Notes under the pieces: model-generated
Database searches by the model: none
What the model was told of the DNA's origin: nothing
The model's input: only the letters and a program-made list of their open reading frames with translations
Origin: Pithys albifrons albifrons
Lineage: Eukaryota > Chordata > Aves > Passeriformes > Thamnophilidae
Length of the DNA stretch: 64,000 nucleotides
Direction of reading: 5' to 3'
Assembly: GCF_047495875.1 (NCBI RefSeq)
Contig: NC_092497.1
Location: forward strand, 74,013,463 to 74,077,462
Shown: positions 1 through 11,364 of the stretch, piece by piece
Layout: each line of letters opens with the position of its first letter
Numbering within the stretch: position 1 is the stretch's first letter
Position numbers and translations under genes: made by a program

Positions 1-44
1 ATGAGAAATTCAGGTGTTGGACTATGTAGTGTTGTTATCTCTTG

Positions 45-955
45 CTTATATACTGGAAGAGATACTAAGCAAGTTTGCTGACAGCATAGAACTTGGAGGA
101 GCTGTTGACTCTCTTCAAGGCCGCAAGGCCCTGCAGAGAGACCTTTATAAATTAGAGGACTAGGCAATCACCAATCATATGAAGTTCAACAAGTAAAAAT
201 GCCAGATTCTGCCCCTGGGATGGGACACCAGGATGTACATACAGACTGGGGAATGAAACGCTTGAAAGCAGCGCCACGGAAAGGGACCTGGGGGTCCTAA
301 TTAATGGCAAGTTGAATATGAGTCAGCAACATTCTGGCATCCAGGAGGGCCAACTGTGTCCTCGGTGGCATCAGGCAAACCATCATCAGCTGGTTGAAGG
401 AGAGGATTGTCCCACTCCACTCTGCACTGGGGTGGCCTCACCTTGAATACTACATGCAGTTTTGGGCACCACAATATAAGAAAGATATTAAGCTCTTAGA
501 GAGCATCCAAAGGAGGGCAATAAAGATGGTGAAGGGCTTTGAGGGGAAACTGTATGAGGAGCAGTTGAGGGCATTTGGTTTATTCAGCCCGGAGAAAAGG
601 AGACTCAGGGGAGATCTCATTGCAGTCTACAGCTTCCTTGTGAGGGGCAGACACTGATCTCTTCTCTGTGGTGACCAGTGACAGAACCTGAACAAATGGC
701 CTGAAATTGTGTCAGGGGAGGTTTAGACTGGTTATTAGGAGATTCTTCACCCAGAGGGTGTTTGGGCACTGGAACAGGCTCCCCAAGGAAGAGGTCACAG
801 CATCAAGCCTAACAGAGTTTAAGAAGGATTTGGATGGTATTCTCAGGCTCATGGTGTGACCCTTGGGGATAGTCCTGTGCAGAGATAAAATTTGGACTTG
901 GTGATCTTTGTGGGTCCCTTCCAGCTCAGCGTATTCCGTTATCCTGGTCTGGTGA
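45..955 (+). mobile_element. CR1 LINE fragment, 3' part of ORF2 and 3'UTR
   Basis: A 5'-truncated CR1 non-LTR retrotransposon. The + strand encodes decayed C-terminal ORF2 sequence; 394-657 stays open and reads ...HLEYYMQFWAPQYKKDI... and ...[12 protein letters not shown]..., which are landmark stretches of CR1 reverse-transcriptase C-termini. The 3' part (about 700-955) holds the usual CR1 untranslated sequence (a GGTCCCTTCCAGCTCAGC-like stretch), but the final octamer repeat is degraded. It is closely similar in wording to the copy at 47785-48590 and so belongs to the same subfamily. Several stops and indels make it inactive. The 5' edge is approximate because the first 45 bases align poorly. 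Confidence 0.85.
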
Positions 956-1829
956 AAGGGTTTTTCAACCCCAAAGTTCTGTGACACATAACAAAATCAG
1001 TAATAAAGCAACAGAAGAAATTTCTCCATTGCATTTGTCAACAAATGGTGATTCAGTCAGTATCATATAACTATTTCAACTGACAGATTTTATTATGTGC
1101 AAGTGCGTCTCTTATTCTCATTTACTTTTTTAAACAAAAAACCAACTTTTTTATTGTTTGGTTATGTGTGTTTGTAGCTGGCAGGTGGACACAGAAAGAA
1201 AAATAACAGCAACTAGTGTGACAGAAAATAGAAACTCACTGAACAGAAATATCAAGATCTTTTTGGAACAGCCTCATCTTGTTTGGTAAGTAAGAAGTCT
1301 TAAATATTTCAAGCTAAGGAAGGCAAAAAATTGCCAATCTTTTTGCCTCTATAGAATGAAATATAAATTTAAAATAACATGAAGTATCACTTAACAGTGA
1401 ACTGGTCCTTTTTCTGCTGATGGTGGGAGGACCACAATTACAAAGAAGTCATAAAAAAGACATGAGAAAGGGAGGGCAGTTTTCACTTTGATGTCAAATA
1501 GTTAACAACTTATCAGTCTAATTATTCTTATATTTTTTCAGAGATTATATTAAAATTTCTCATTCCAGGATGAGAAATTTTATGTATATTACTGTTGTAT
1601 GTATATTACTGTTGTATGATAACCTGTTCAGCTGCAAGAGCTAAAGGGCAGCATGCAGACTACAACTCACTCAAGGGTGGCTAATTTCACAATTCAGGGC
1701 CATGAACTTGATTTAAATTTTATAGGATCATCACTTTTTTTTACCCTTTTAAATACAATTACACAAATGAAGTGACCATGTCTCCTTTCCTGATTAAATG
1801 ATTTCTTAGTGTTTATTTGAGCAAGTGAG
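956..1829. other. Unrecognised intergenic sequence
   Basis: AT-rich sequence without a recognisable gene or repeat family. The only local structure noted is a perfect tandem duplication of a 17-bp unit at 1583-1599 and 1600-1616. Confidence 0.5.
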
Positions 1830-2142
1830 GTAAGGCAGTTAAATGCTGCCCTGACGCCGGATCCCGTCAGATCTTGGAAGCTAAGCAGAGTCAGCCCCCA
1901 TTAATACTTGGATGGGAGACCTCCTGGTAATACTGGGGGCTGTAGGTTCTAGTCCTGAGAACTTTACTGTCACCGTCCAAGCTCACTTGGCCGTGGCAGA
2001 TGAACCTGAGGAGTTAATGGGTGGGGCCAGTTCTGCCCATGCAGTGCCTCACCTAAAATATACACTGCGCAGGCTCAAAGGTTACGCCATCTGGGGACAG
2101 CCCTTCCCAAATCTTTGTTCGCAAAGCCTAGCCATGATGATG
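1830..2142 (+). mobile_element. 5S rRNA-derived SINE with RTE-type 3' tail
   Basis: The head (about 1843-1951) is clearly derived from vertebrate 5S rRNA: it contains the segments GGAAGCTAAGCAG-GTC, TACTTGGATGGGAGACC and GCTGTAGG in 5S order and spacing. A body of about 150 bp unrelated to 5S follows, then a 37-bp tail (2101-2137) that matches the 3' end of the RTE LINE at 17761-17797 at 34 of 37 positions, then an ATG/TGA trinucleotide run. This head-body-LINE-tail layout is that of a SINE of the 5S class (SINE3-like), transcribed by RNA polymerase III and copied by the LINE whose tail it carries. Possible degenerate 15-bp target duplications lie at 1815-1829 and 2143-2157 (11 of 15 identical). 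An open frame running through it is accidental. Confidence 0.8.
1879..1925 (+). promoter_or_regulatory. 5S-type internal Pol III promoter (box A to box C)
   Basis: Box A-like AGCTAAGCAGAGTC at 1879-1892 and box C-like TTGGATGGGAGACCTCC at 1909-1925 keep the order and near-normal spacing of the 5S rRNA internal control region, the type 1 promoter bound by TFIIIA. Box A differs from the usual vertebrate 5S sequence at one position (A for G near its end); box C has one change (CTCC for CGCC). Whether this copy is still transcribed cannot be judged. Confidence 0.6.
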
Positions 2143-2788
2143 ATTTCAACAAGCCAGCAAAATTACTTTGGAACATGCAAAACTCTTGTGCAAGGGATGA
2201 ATTTATATTGGACAGATAAAAAGAAGGAAGTGGCAACAGACAAAGCAGATTTGTCAATAAAATGCTTTTAGGAAAAGCGTAATCAAATGTAAGCTTTCAT
2301 ATCTGAATAAAACATTGTTTTAAACTGCATGTTTAAAATTGAAAGACTTACCAGAACTTATGAATTTCTGAGAAAATTGTAGGCAGCATGCAACACTGCT
2401 ATTCTGTTATATTGTAGTTTGCTAATTTACTATTGAAACATTTGTAAAAAGATGGAATTCATACATCCTGTTAACTCTTCAGTGTGGGAAAAGTCTGACT
2501 GTTTTTTACAGCTCTGTGTTTAGTGTGCATGATATAATACTCAACTTACAGTAAACTAAGTGTAAGGCAAGCAAATTACTAAAAGCCTTGGCTTAGGTCA
2601 AGAAGCAAATCTCAGGAACATTTACACAGTTGATATTCTCAGTATGTTACTCGCTGATAAATACTCCAAGAAAATCTCTTTAACAATCAACTGTTCATTG
2701 TCCCTCTTCCTCATTCCTACACTACTGTTCACCCTATCCTCTGTTAAGTAAGTATGCGGCATCAGATGTAATACAGAAAAATAGAACT
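2143..2788. other. Unrecognised intergenic sequence
   Basis: No gene or repeat family recognised between the 5S SINE and the antisense CR1. Confidence 0.5.
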
Positions 2789-4583
2789 ATTTTTTCTGAT
2801 ATCCAACTTAAATTTCCCCTGACAGAGCTTAAGCCCGTGCCCCCTTGTCCTGTTCCTGAGTGCCTGGGAGAAGAGACCAACCTCCACCTGGCTAGAACTT
2901 CCCTTCAGGTAGTTCTAGACAGTGATGAGGTCACCTCTAAACCTCTCCTTCTCCATGCTAATCAACCCCAGCTCCCTCAGCCTCTTCCCATTGGACTTAT
3001 GCTCCAGTCCCTTCACCAGCCTTGTTGCTCTTCTCTGGACCCACTCCAGCACCTCGATATCTTTCCTGAACTGAGGGGCCCAGAACTGAACACAATACTC
3101 AAGGTGTGGCCTCACCAATGCAGAGTACAGGGCAAGGATCACTTCCCTGGTCCTGCTGGCCACGCTATTTTTGATACAGGACATGATCCCATTGGTCTTC
3201 TTGGCCACCTGGGCACACCGTTGGCTCATGTTGAACTTCTTGTCAATTAGTACCCCCAGGTCCCTTTCTGCCTGGCTGCTCTCCAGCCACTCTGTGCCCA
3301 GCCTGTAGCACTGCATGGGGTTGTTGTGGCCAAAGTGCAGGACCCAGCACTTGGCCTTATTGAACCTCATCCCATTGGAATCAGCCCATCTCTCAAGTCT
3401 ATCCAGATCCCTCTGCAGAGCCCTCCTGCCTTCCAGCTGGTTGACACTCCCTCCCAGCTTGGTGTCATCAGCAAATTTACTGATGATGGACTCAATCCCT
3501 CATCTAAATCATCAATGAAGATGTTAAACAGGACTGGGCCCAACACAGACCCCTGGGGAACACCACTGGTGACCAGCCGCCAGCTGGATGCAGCTCCATT
3601 CACCAGCACTCTCTGGGCCCGGCCCTCCAGCCAGCTCCTAATCCAGGAGAGGGTACACTTGTCCAAGCCATGGTCTACCAGCTTTTCCAGGAGTATATTA
3701 TGGGAGACAGTGTCAAAGACCTTGCTGAAGTCCAGATAGACCACATCCACAGCCTTCCCCTCATCCACCAGGTGGATCACCTGATCGTAAAAGAATATCA
3801 GGTTGATCAGACAGGACCTGCCCCTCCTAAACCCATGCTGGCTGGGTCTATTCCCTTGTCCATCCTGAAGGTGCTGTGTGATTGCACTCAGGATGAACTG
3901 CTCCATAACCCTGCCAGGCACGGAGGTCAGGCTGACAGGCCTGGAGTTGCCAGGGTTCTGCTTGCTGCCCTTTTTGTGGATTGGGGTGACATTTGCCAAC
4001 TTCCAATCATCTGGGACCTTCCCAGTGAGCCAGGACTGTTGGAAGATGATGGAGAGCAGTTCAGCAAGTTCTTCTGCCGGCTCCCTCATCACCCTGAGAT
4101 GGATCCTGTCTGGTCCCATAGACTTGTGAGGATCCAGTGGCTCAGTAAGTCACTATTTCCTCCTGGAATACAGGAGGGCTATTCAGATCCCTCTCTGAAG
4201 GGACAGTTGTCTTGAGGGCCACCTCCCTTACTGCTAAAAACTGAGGAAAAGTAGGTGTTAAGTACCTCAGCCTTCTCCTCATCTTCCTTAACTATATTTC
4301 CCTCCAAGTCCAAGAGAGAATGGAGGTTTTCCTTGCCCTTCCTTTTGTTATTAATTTATTTATAGAATGACTTTTTGTTTTCCCTAACAGAATTAGCCAA
4401 ATTAACTTCAAATTGCACTTTTCTTTCCCTGATTTTTTTTCCTGCATGACCTAGCTCTCTTCATAAATTCTTCATAAGTAGCCAGCCCTTTTCAACACAG
4501 TCTCTAAACTTTCTTTTTATCCCTGATTTCTTTGAGAATCTCTCTATTTAACCAAGCTGGGCGTCGTCCCCACCGGCTGGCCT
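2789..4583 (-). mobile_element. CR1 LINE, ORF2 fragment truncated at both ends
   Basis: A 1.8-kb minus-strand CR1 closely related to the full-length copy at 30684-35015. Two open stretches survive. The one at 4119-3367 carries the RT core ([16 protein letters not shown] motif A and [11 protein letters not shown] motif B); the one at 3370-2915 carries the C-terminal part up to GDLITV. They are in different frames, so there is at least one frameshift, and the YADD-region motif is lost at the junction (the frame near 3480 reads SSVNLLMT). At the 5' side homology ends near 4583, in the linker after the endonuclease. At the 3' side it stops at about 2789 inside a run of As, before the last ~200 bp and the terminal octamers, which is unusual because CR1 copies normally lose only their 5' end. 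Confidence 0.9.
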
Positions 4584-4587
4584 CTAA

Positions 4588-5230
4588 TCATATGTCCTAG
4601 TTAAGCAGGTGGGACCAGTTAACACTCTGTGGGGGTGATCAAAGCTGTGTATTCTACCCTCTCTATTAATTTCCAAAGGACAATGGACCATTAGCAGCAG
4701 CTGCCCAGGGAGTCATTAGCACCTTCACACTCAGCCTGAGGGGCCATGGCTGCTAATGCGTCATCAATGGTTCAAAAATACCCCATGAATCACAGAGTTA
4801 ATCACCCATTGTGTGAGTTCCCACCCTGGGGTAGGGACTGGGTGCTTCCTGAGGGTACATAAGTGGTGAGTAAGAAGACCTTGGAAACCTCTCGTCAGAT
4901 TCAGAGGAGCAACAGGACCTCAACAGGAGGAGACCACCACTGCTCTTGACCAGACTACAGCCATCACCTGCACCAACAGATTTTTCATTTCCTTTTGCTT
5001 TGGACTTGGGGGGAACCACGCAGGTCTCAGCATAAGGGCTAACAAACCCCTTTGGGTTTGTGCCCCAGGACACTGGGTTATACTGCTGGGTTTTGTGAGT
5101 TAAAAGCAATTTCTCTTTGTGTCAGTGTATTTATTGTAATATCTCTCATTAAATTGTAACTCTGCCTTATAATCTCTCTTGTGGTGGGTCCATTTCTCCT
5201 GCCGGTTTATCTTTAAACCAGCACATCATA
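4588..5230 (+). mobile_element. Solo LTR with TCATA target duplication
   Basis: The LTR itself runs 4593-5225 (633 bp). It starts TGTCCTAGTTAAG and ends TTTAAACCAGCACA, so it has TG...CA termini with imperfect inverted repeats, and it is flanked by a perfect 5-bp duplication TCATA (4588-4592 and 5226-5230). A TATA-like TACATAAG (about 4856) and an ATTAAA polyadenylation-type signal (about 5148) suggest + orientation. The 5-bp duplication fits an ERVL-type (class III) element. No internal retroviral sequence is attached, so it is the product of LTR-LTR recombination. It landed within a few bases of the 5' end of the antisense CR1. Confidence 0.8.
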
Positions 5231-8200
5231 TTTTGTGAATAAGTAAACTTGCCATTGCTTCAGGTTTTTCAGTCAGTTGAAATTAATTGTTGGGCAAATC
5301 TAGATGAAGATAAAAAAACCACAAGAATTAAACCACAATCGTCATGTGTCCTGTTGAATTATTATATCCAGCATGAGAGAGGACATCAAAAGGAGAAAGT
5401 TGTGGGCCTGGATTATTCAGGGATTAGCAAGATGGAGTGAAGATGGCTGCATTTACTGCAATCTGAAGATGATTGAACTGTAAGAAACTGTTTCATCTCC
5501 AGCCCTCACAAAATGCAACAAACAAATAGTACATGGCAATGAGCTGTTATAATCAGATATGTCTGTGTTTAGCTATTTGATAGGTCATACTCTACGCATT
5601 ATTACCAGGGTTTTGTGGTTCCCTTTATTTTCCCCCTCCCTTTGTTCCCCATTTACTAAGTAGAAAAGTCAGAACCACTATTTTAGTGCCAAATGTCTGG
5701 TTTGCTTTTCATTATAATGCTGCCTGCTTTTCCCTCCCGGTGTAGGTGTCTAAACCAACTACCTGTGACTAAAAATGAGACACTGACAACCTCTTTATTT
5801 GATTTCCATAGTCTGTAATAAGGTTGATGAAAGTTGGATGAAAATTATGAATCAAGGAGTGACATTCTGAAGTATTCTCCAGGAGTTCAAAACAAACTTA
5901 AGAACTGAGCATGATTTTTTTTCTTTTTTTATGTTTTCTAGATTTCTGTCTGTAATTTTCCAACAGTCTTCAGAACAGCATTTTCAACCATTAATAACTT
6001 GTTTAGTTCATAAACTGTCTCCTGAACTTTTTTGTGTCTGTCATTTTTATACAGAGTAAATGAACAACCAAATTGATAAATTAACCAACAATCACATCTG
6101 AAAGCTGAACAAGAAAGATTAAATCAGATTTTTATGAAGATGTATAGAACAAAGCTCTAACATAAAATACTTTCTAATTTTAATAATAACTTCTGTTACA
6201 TTAGAATGAAAAATGAAGATGTACTTGCTTAATGGTCCAATTTCACTAGTTCACAGAAAGAGAAGGAGAGACAGTCACAGTCCCAAATTACCGAAGTGGG
6301 ACTTTGAAAGTGAAATGAAACAGTAGAAACTCTTTTCAATTACATTTCAAAAAACAGAAACTCTTCTCTAATTCCATCAACTATGGTATTTAACAAAAAT
6401 ACTTGATAGCAATAAGCAACTGATGCATTTCATTTATTCAGAATAATAAGGGCTCTGAATAAATTTACACTATAAAGAATTTACACTAGCAGATTTTAAG
6501 AAATTATCCTAGAAATTCATTTATAATCTAGTAAAATCATGACAGAGAAGACACATCTAGAGTAATATTTGTGTGTTAAACAGCTTAGTAGGTAAAGAAA
6601 GCTGTGTGCACAAGCAAAGGAGAACAAGGAATTAATTCACCACTTTCAATAGGAAGACAGTTGTTCAGCCACCTCCAGGAAAGCAGGTCTCCATCATGCC
6701 TAGCAGTGTTTTGGGATGAGAAATGCTATCCCAAATATCCCCCCTTTCTTCCTTCTTTCCCTCAGTTTTTACTGCCAAGCACAAAGGCATATGGGATGGC
6801 CTCAGTGAGCCCAAGCAACTAGTCATCTATCTCAGCTGTGTTCCCTCCCAGCTTCTTGTTCACCTCCAGCCCCTTTACTGGCAGTGCAGTGTAAGGAGTA
6901 GAAAAGGCCTTGATGCTGGGCAAGCACTGCTCTGCAATAAATAAAACACTCCACAGTTATCAACAAATACAAAACACAGCACCATGTGGGCTGCTGTGAG
7001 GAATATCAATTAAATCCCAGTCAAAACAAGCACATCTTAGTTCCTCAAAGCAGATTTTGACAAATGTACTTCATATTTTACATACAACAGTTATATTGAG
7101 TAAAATTGCATTTATTTTTGTGTTTTCATATATAATGTTAGATATTTATATTCTACACCTTTAGGTGCTAAATAATATAGAAAGAAACTGAATAAGAGGG
7201 AGAGAAACCCAAGAGATTGTTTTGATAAAAATAAGAACTTAATTATGCATTTATGACATTTTGTCATCTTCTTTGATGCTATGGCTGGAAATGCTCTGGA
7301 TTTATAGTGCATATAGACCACTGCTGAAATTCTACAAATAAGATGTTTGAGATATTAGTTTTTGCTACTGAAAGCAGAGATGAAAGTGAAAATGTGCACG
7401 TGAACACACACACTCACTATTTGCTTTTATTCCCTTTTAATGTTTATTATACCAATTATAATAGTAAATATTATAACTATTTTTATTTCCAGTTGTGAAG
7501 GAAATTGAGATAAAGACTCTTGAGCCTACAAGGCTCTTTTATGTATGTAGTCCTCAACTGAATTATGTCAGGATTTAGACAAAGTGAGTGCCAGAAAATT
7601 TATTCTTATTACAATATCATACTATTTCCACTCATAAAATTTACACATTCACAGTAAAATTGATTCTTATATTGATCAGTTGTATGTAAAGTTGCTAAAA
7701 CCAACAGAACTACTTGTGCTCCCACAGGCAAGTCACTACAAAAAAGTTCATAGTATCATAGTCTTAAGCATATTTGTAGATTATTCCTGGAAACTATTTC
7801 ACAAACCACTCAACAAAGGAAGTTTTTTCAAGACATACATGTTTACAAAACCAGAGGAGTTCACAACACTAAATATCATGTTTCTTTATACATTATAGCA
7901 TTTCTATTACTTGCATGTTCCTAATCTCTGAAACATTTTTCATATGAGCATTACTTCCCTAAAACCACAGCAAATAATACAAATAGTCTAATCAGAAGCA
8001 CACATTAATATATTTTTATATTGATTTTGTATAAATATGCACCCAAACACTCTAAAAGTGTATTTTATTTGAAAGCAGCTATCTCATTGTGACTGTGTAA
8101 GATTTAGTAACTAATCATAACAGATACAGGTATATTAATAATTCTGTACTAGTTTATGTATGCATTCAACTTGACAAACTTGCTTGCCACCCAAGATACA

Positions 8201-8319
8201 TAAGAGTGATAAGACCTAAAAGTTCAATTAAATCCTATAGAGTGATTGGGGTTTTTTTTGGTTTTGTTTTGTGGGTTTTTGGGGTTTTTTGGTTTGTTTT
8301 TTGACTGCTCTGATGTTAT
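5231..8319. other. Unrecognised intergenic sequence
   Basis: About 3.1 kb of AT-rich single-copy-looking DNA. The open frames are short and have no coding character. A G/T-rich stretch (runs of GGTTTT type) lies at about 8248-8302. Confidence 0.5.
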
Positions 8320-8385
8320 TTAAAAAAAAAATATATATGTATACACACACACATACACATATGTATATATACATATATATATGAA
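8320..8385. repeat. Compound (AT)n/(AC)n microsatellite
   Basis: A poly-A run followed by alternating AT, GTATAC, ACAC and ATATAT dinucleotide steps. It is a simple-sequence tract, partly self-complementary and likely to be length-variable. Confidence 0.85.
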
Positions 8386-10792
8386 ATATCAAACAATTTA
8401 AATAATCCTCTGAGAACCTTTGTAATTTTCAATACCAACTTTATGTTGTAAATAATTACCATCTTTATGTATGTTTCTCAATTCCAAGCACAATGGGAGA
8501 TCTGTCTAAATCAGCTAACCTAGGATATATGCAATTAGCTAAGACACAGAGTGGTACTCGTGCTGAGTAGCCAATTTACTTCTCCTGTTGTGTTAATAAT
8601 CCTCACATAATTATAAAGTAGTGAGTCATAGTAGTTCTACTTCAATGCATGGAAAATACCAGTTGCCTGCTTAATGTACTATTACCATGAAGAAAATTCC
8701 AGAGATTTATAACCTTGTTTACAACTTTCCCATCCCACACAATAATTGAAAAGGATTCAATTCTTCAATGAAAATATAATACACAATAGTAATACAGATT
8801 TTATTTGTTACCAAGGTAACAAATGTCCCCTTAACAATAATTTCAAATACTTTTTCTCGTATGGAATGTTTATTACAGGTTTTAATAAGCATGGCTGTAA
8901 ATCAGGTGCATTTGGCATGATGGCCTCAAGATGAACTTTTTAAAGCTGGGGTTCTGTAGTAAAGAGCTACACTACTTCTCCATAGTAATGGAATTTTTCA
9001 GAGAACACAAACTGCAGGAACACTTTTGCTTTCTTTCATATCCTGTACCTAATCATTCCCAGTTGAAGTAAATAGTATTCTTTCTACAGAATGGTGTGCT
9101 TTTAGGTTCTCAGAATTTCTACATATGGAGTAAGGCAGACCAGGGGACCAAACAATGGATTTTGAAGACACTGGTATCCTATGTCTAAAGGAAAAATCAG
9201 TAGAAGTGTTAGAATTTTCATCATTTTCAGAAATATTTTAGATTTAAGTGACTGGTACTTTCCAGAAGAACAGAGTGTTATAGTACAAACTGCCTAATGT
9301 AATATTAATCAGTGTTTTAATATCTTTTATTAATCTTATAATTATCATAACAATTCTAAATCCTAGGGGGAAAAAAAAAGAAAAGTTATAAAGAGGGAAA
9401 ATAAAAGCACCATTCTAATACTTTTGCTGCAACAGCGTTTCTCCTTGGCTCCAGCTGAGGAGGCCACTAGGTGTGAGATCTAGAAATCTGAAGTAGATGT
9501 TGCAAAATACGGAATATGTAAAATTTCTTAAGAAATACTTTCAAGCTTAATCAACAAGAAGGGAGATCTCATCCATGAAAGAAATATAACAAGAAAGCTT
9601 TAAGTGATGTCTATGTGTTAGAAAAATAGGTTACTTTGTAGAATACCTTATTAAACATTAGATCTTGGCTTAGTCTCGGATCTAGTGGGAGGTTAACAAG
9701 GATTGAAAAAAAAGGATGCCCACTGACAGTGGACAAAAAGAATGCAGAAGTCATGAGACATCTGGTAGAAATCTCAAGATAAGGAAGAAATTAATAAAGC
9801 TAACTCAGCAACTGTGCTGAAATTAATTAAAAATAATTAAAAACTACCAAATCAAAGTAAGAAATTTAAGAAAAATATTTAGAATATAAACCAGAAATAG
9901 AACAAAAATTTCCTTTTAAGTCTTGTCTTTAAGTAAGCTGTGTTGCACCAAGCAATTCAAAGATCTGATAGGAGATATATACCAGATAATTCACCAAAAA
10001 GAGATTAGTTGTTACTTTAACCTTTAGAGATAAACACTTTATATACCTACTTTTGAACATGCTGTCTTCAGGTGTTAAAAACCTTGTTTCAAAAGGAGAC
10101 AAAATACAAGGTATGGAACAACAGAACTTGACAAGATTCTTCATCCAGCTAGTTCTGTAGTTGGGTTGAAAACAGATGTTATTTCCCCACATTTATTTCT
10201 TACTACCCCCTTAGTTTCAAAGGAATGATTTGTTTGTGGTGGGGATTTTTTCAATATTTTTGTTTCAAACTGGATTTCAACCATCCTTTCTGATGGAACA
10301 TTCAGAAAAATAACCAATAATAGATATTCAGGAAAGATTACACTGCATAATACTGAGAGTGTGATGTGCAAAACCTCCATAATTTAGGATTATGTTATTA
10401 TCTGGTTATTAAATTTATTAGAAATGTCTCTGCCCAAATTAAGCTGCAAATGAGACCATACACCAAAGTCAGTAGAAAGAAATAGGAAAAAGGAGGGAGG
10501 GGGGGAAGAAAAATAGAGCGACAGAAAATGTATCACCACTCTGTGTAACCCAGCAGTGTCCTTTTGTCCTCTCAGTGGTGAGGGTCCCACAAAGCATGGA
10601 GTCTTATGGATTAATATACATTCAGGAGATCCTAGCAATAGGCTGTGGAATTTTATCTCCTCTATCATGTGCAGTTCTCTGGTGGTAGAAGGCCTCAGGA
10701 ATGAGTTTGCAGAGTGCTTTGGGGGTCTTTGATGGTTTATGACCCCTTCTCAGCTGTCTTTCACATGAATGTCCTGTGTGTAGGTGGTATTT
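8386..10792. other. Unrecognised intergenic sequence
   Basis: No recognisable gene or transposon; AT-rich with short A/G-rich runs (for example about 9365-9385 and 10490-10510). Confidence 0.5.
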
Positions 10793-11364
10793 TGTTGTGG
10801 TTTGAAACCTTGGCAAAATACCAAGTATTTACCACAGCAATGCAAGCCCAAGGAAAAAGGGGAAAAAACCCTGAAACTTAAAACAGAACTGGCTTATATA
10901 TTTACACGGAGGAGGGAAAATGAAAAGCAAACTGCAATATAACACATATATGCAAAGGTAAAAAAAGGCAACAATAACTCCCCTCCCCCCCACCACCCCA
11001 AACACAAATTCCACCACTCCAGCTACAAATCATCCAAGAGAACTCAACGTCCTAAGGAACAGACCCAAGCAGAGAGAACACTAAGAATAAACATTTACTT
11101 CCCTGAAATAAAATAGCGGTGAGGTGGCAGTGGAGCCTAATTCAGCAGAACACCACCAGCATGTCCTGTCACTACCATAGTCATGATCAGAAGAAGGAAG
11201 CTCCTCCTCCCCATTCATTTTATATCTGAGATGATGTAGAATATGGTACGGAATATCACTGGCCAGTAAAAGTCATTTGGCCTAACCCAGCTTGAGTCAG
11301 CTGATAATCCGGAGCCTGCTCTAAACAACAAAACCTAAATCTGGGCCTAACTAAACCCAGGACA
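10793..11364 (-). mobile_element. Solo LTR, diverged member of a four-copy family
   Basis: On the + strand the segment starts TGTTGTGGTTTGAAACC and ends TAAACCCAGGACA. It shares ordered blocks with the LTRs at 39003-39614, 49145-49749 and 61509-62121: an AACACAAATTCCACCA-like block, a CAGAGAGAACACTAAGAA block followed by TTTACTTCCCTGAA, and a GAATATGG...GAATATCACTGGCCAG block. By comparison with the 49145 copy, which has a clear TATAAAA on +, its sense is minus. Flanking 5-mers (TATTT and TCTTC) do not match well, so the ends are approximate. No internal proviral sequence is present. Confidence 0.65.

Noticed and set aside
1843..1951. A functional 5S rRNA gene
   Set aside because: Several substitutions, a poorly matching first ~15 bases, no terminator after the 5S 3' end, and fusion to a SINE body and LINE tail.
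1912..2271. A 119-codon open frame
   Set aside because: It runs through the 5S SINE and its flank; no protein features.
2837..4215. Several + strand open frames of 67-181 codons
   Set aside because: Antisense shadows of the minus-strand CR1 ORF2.
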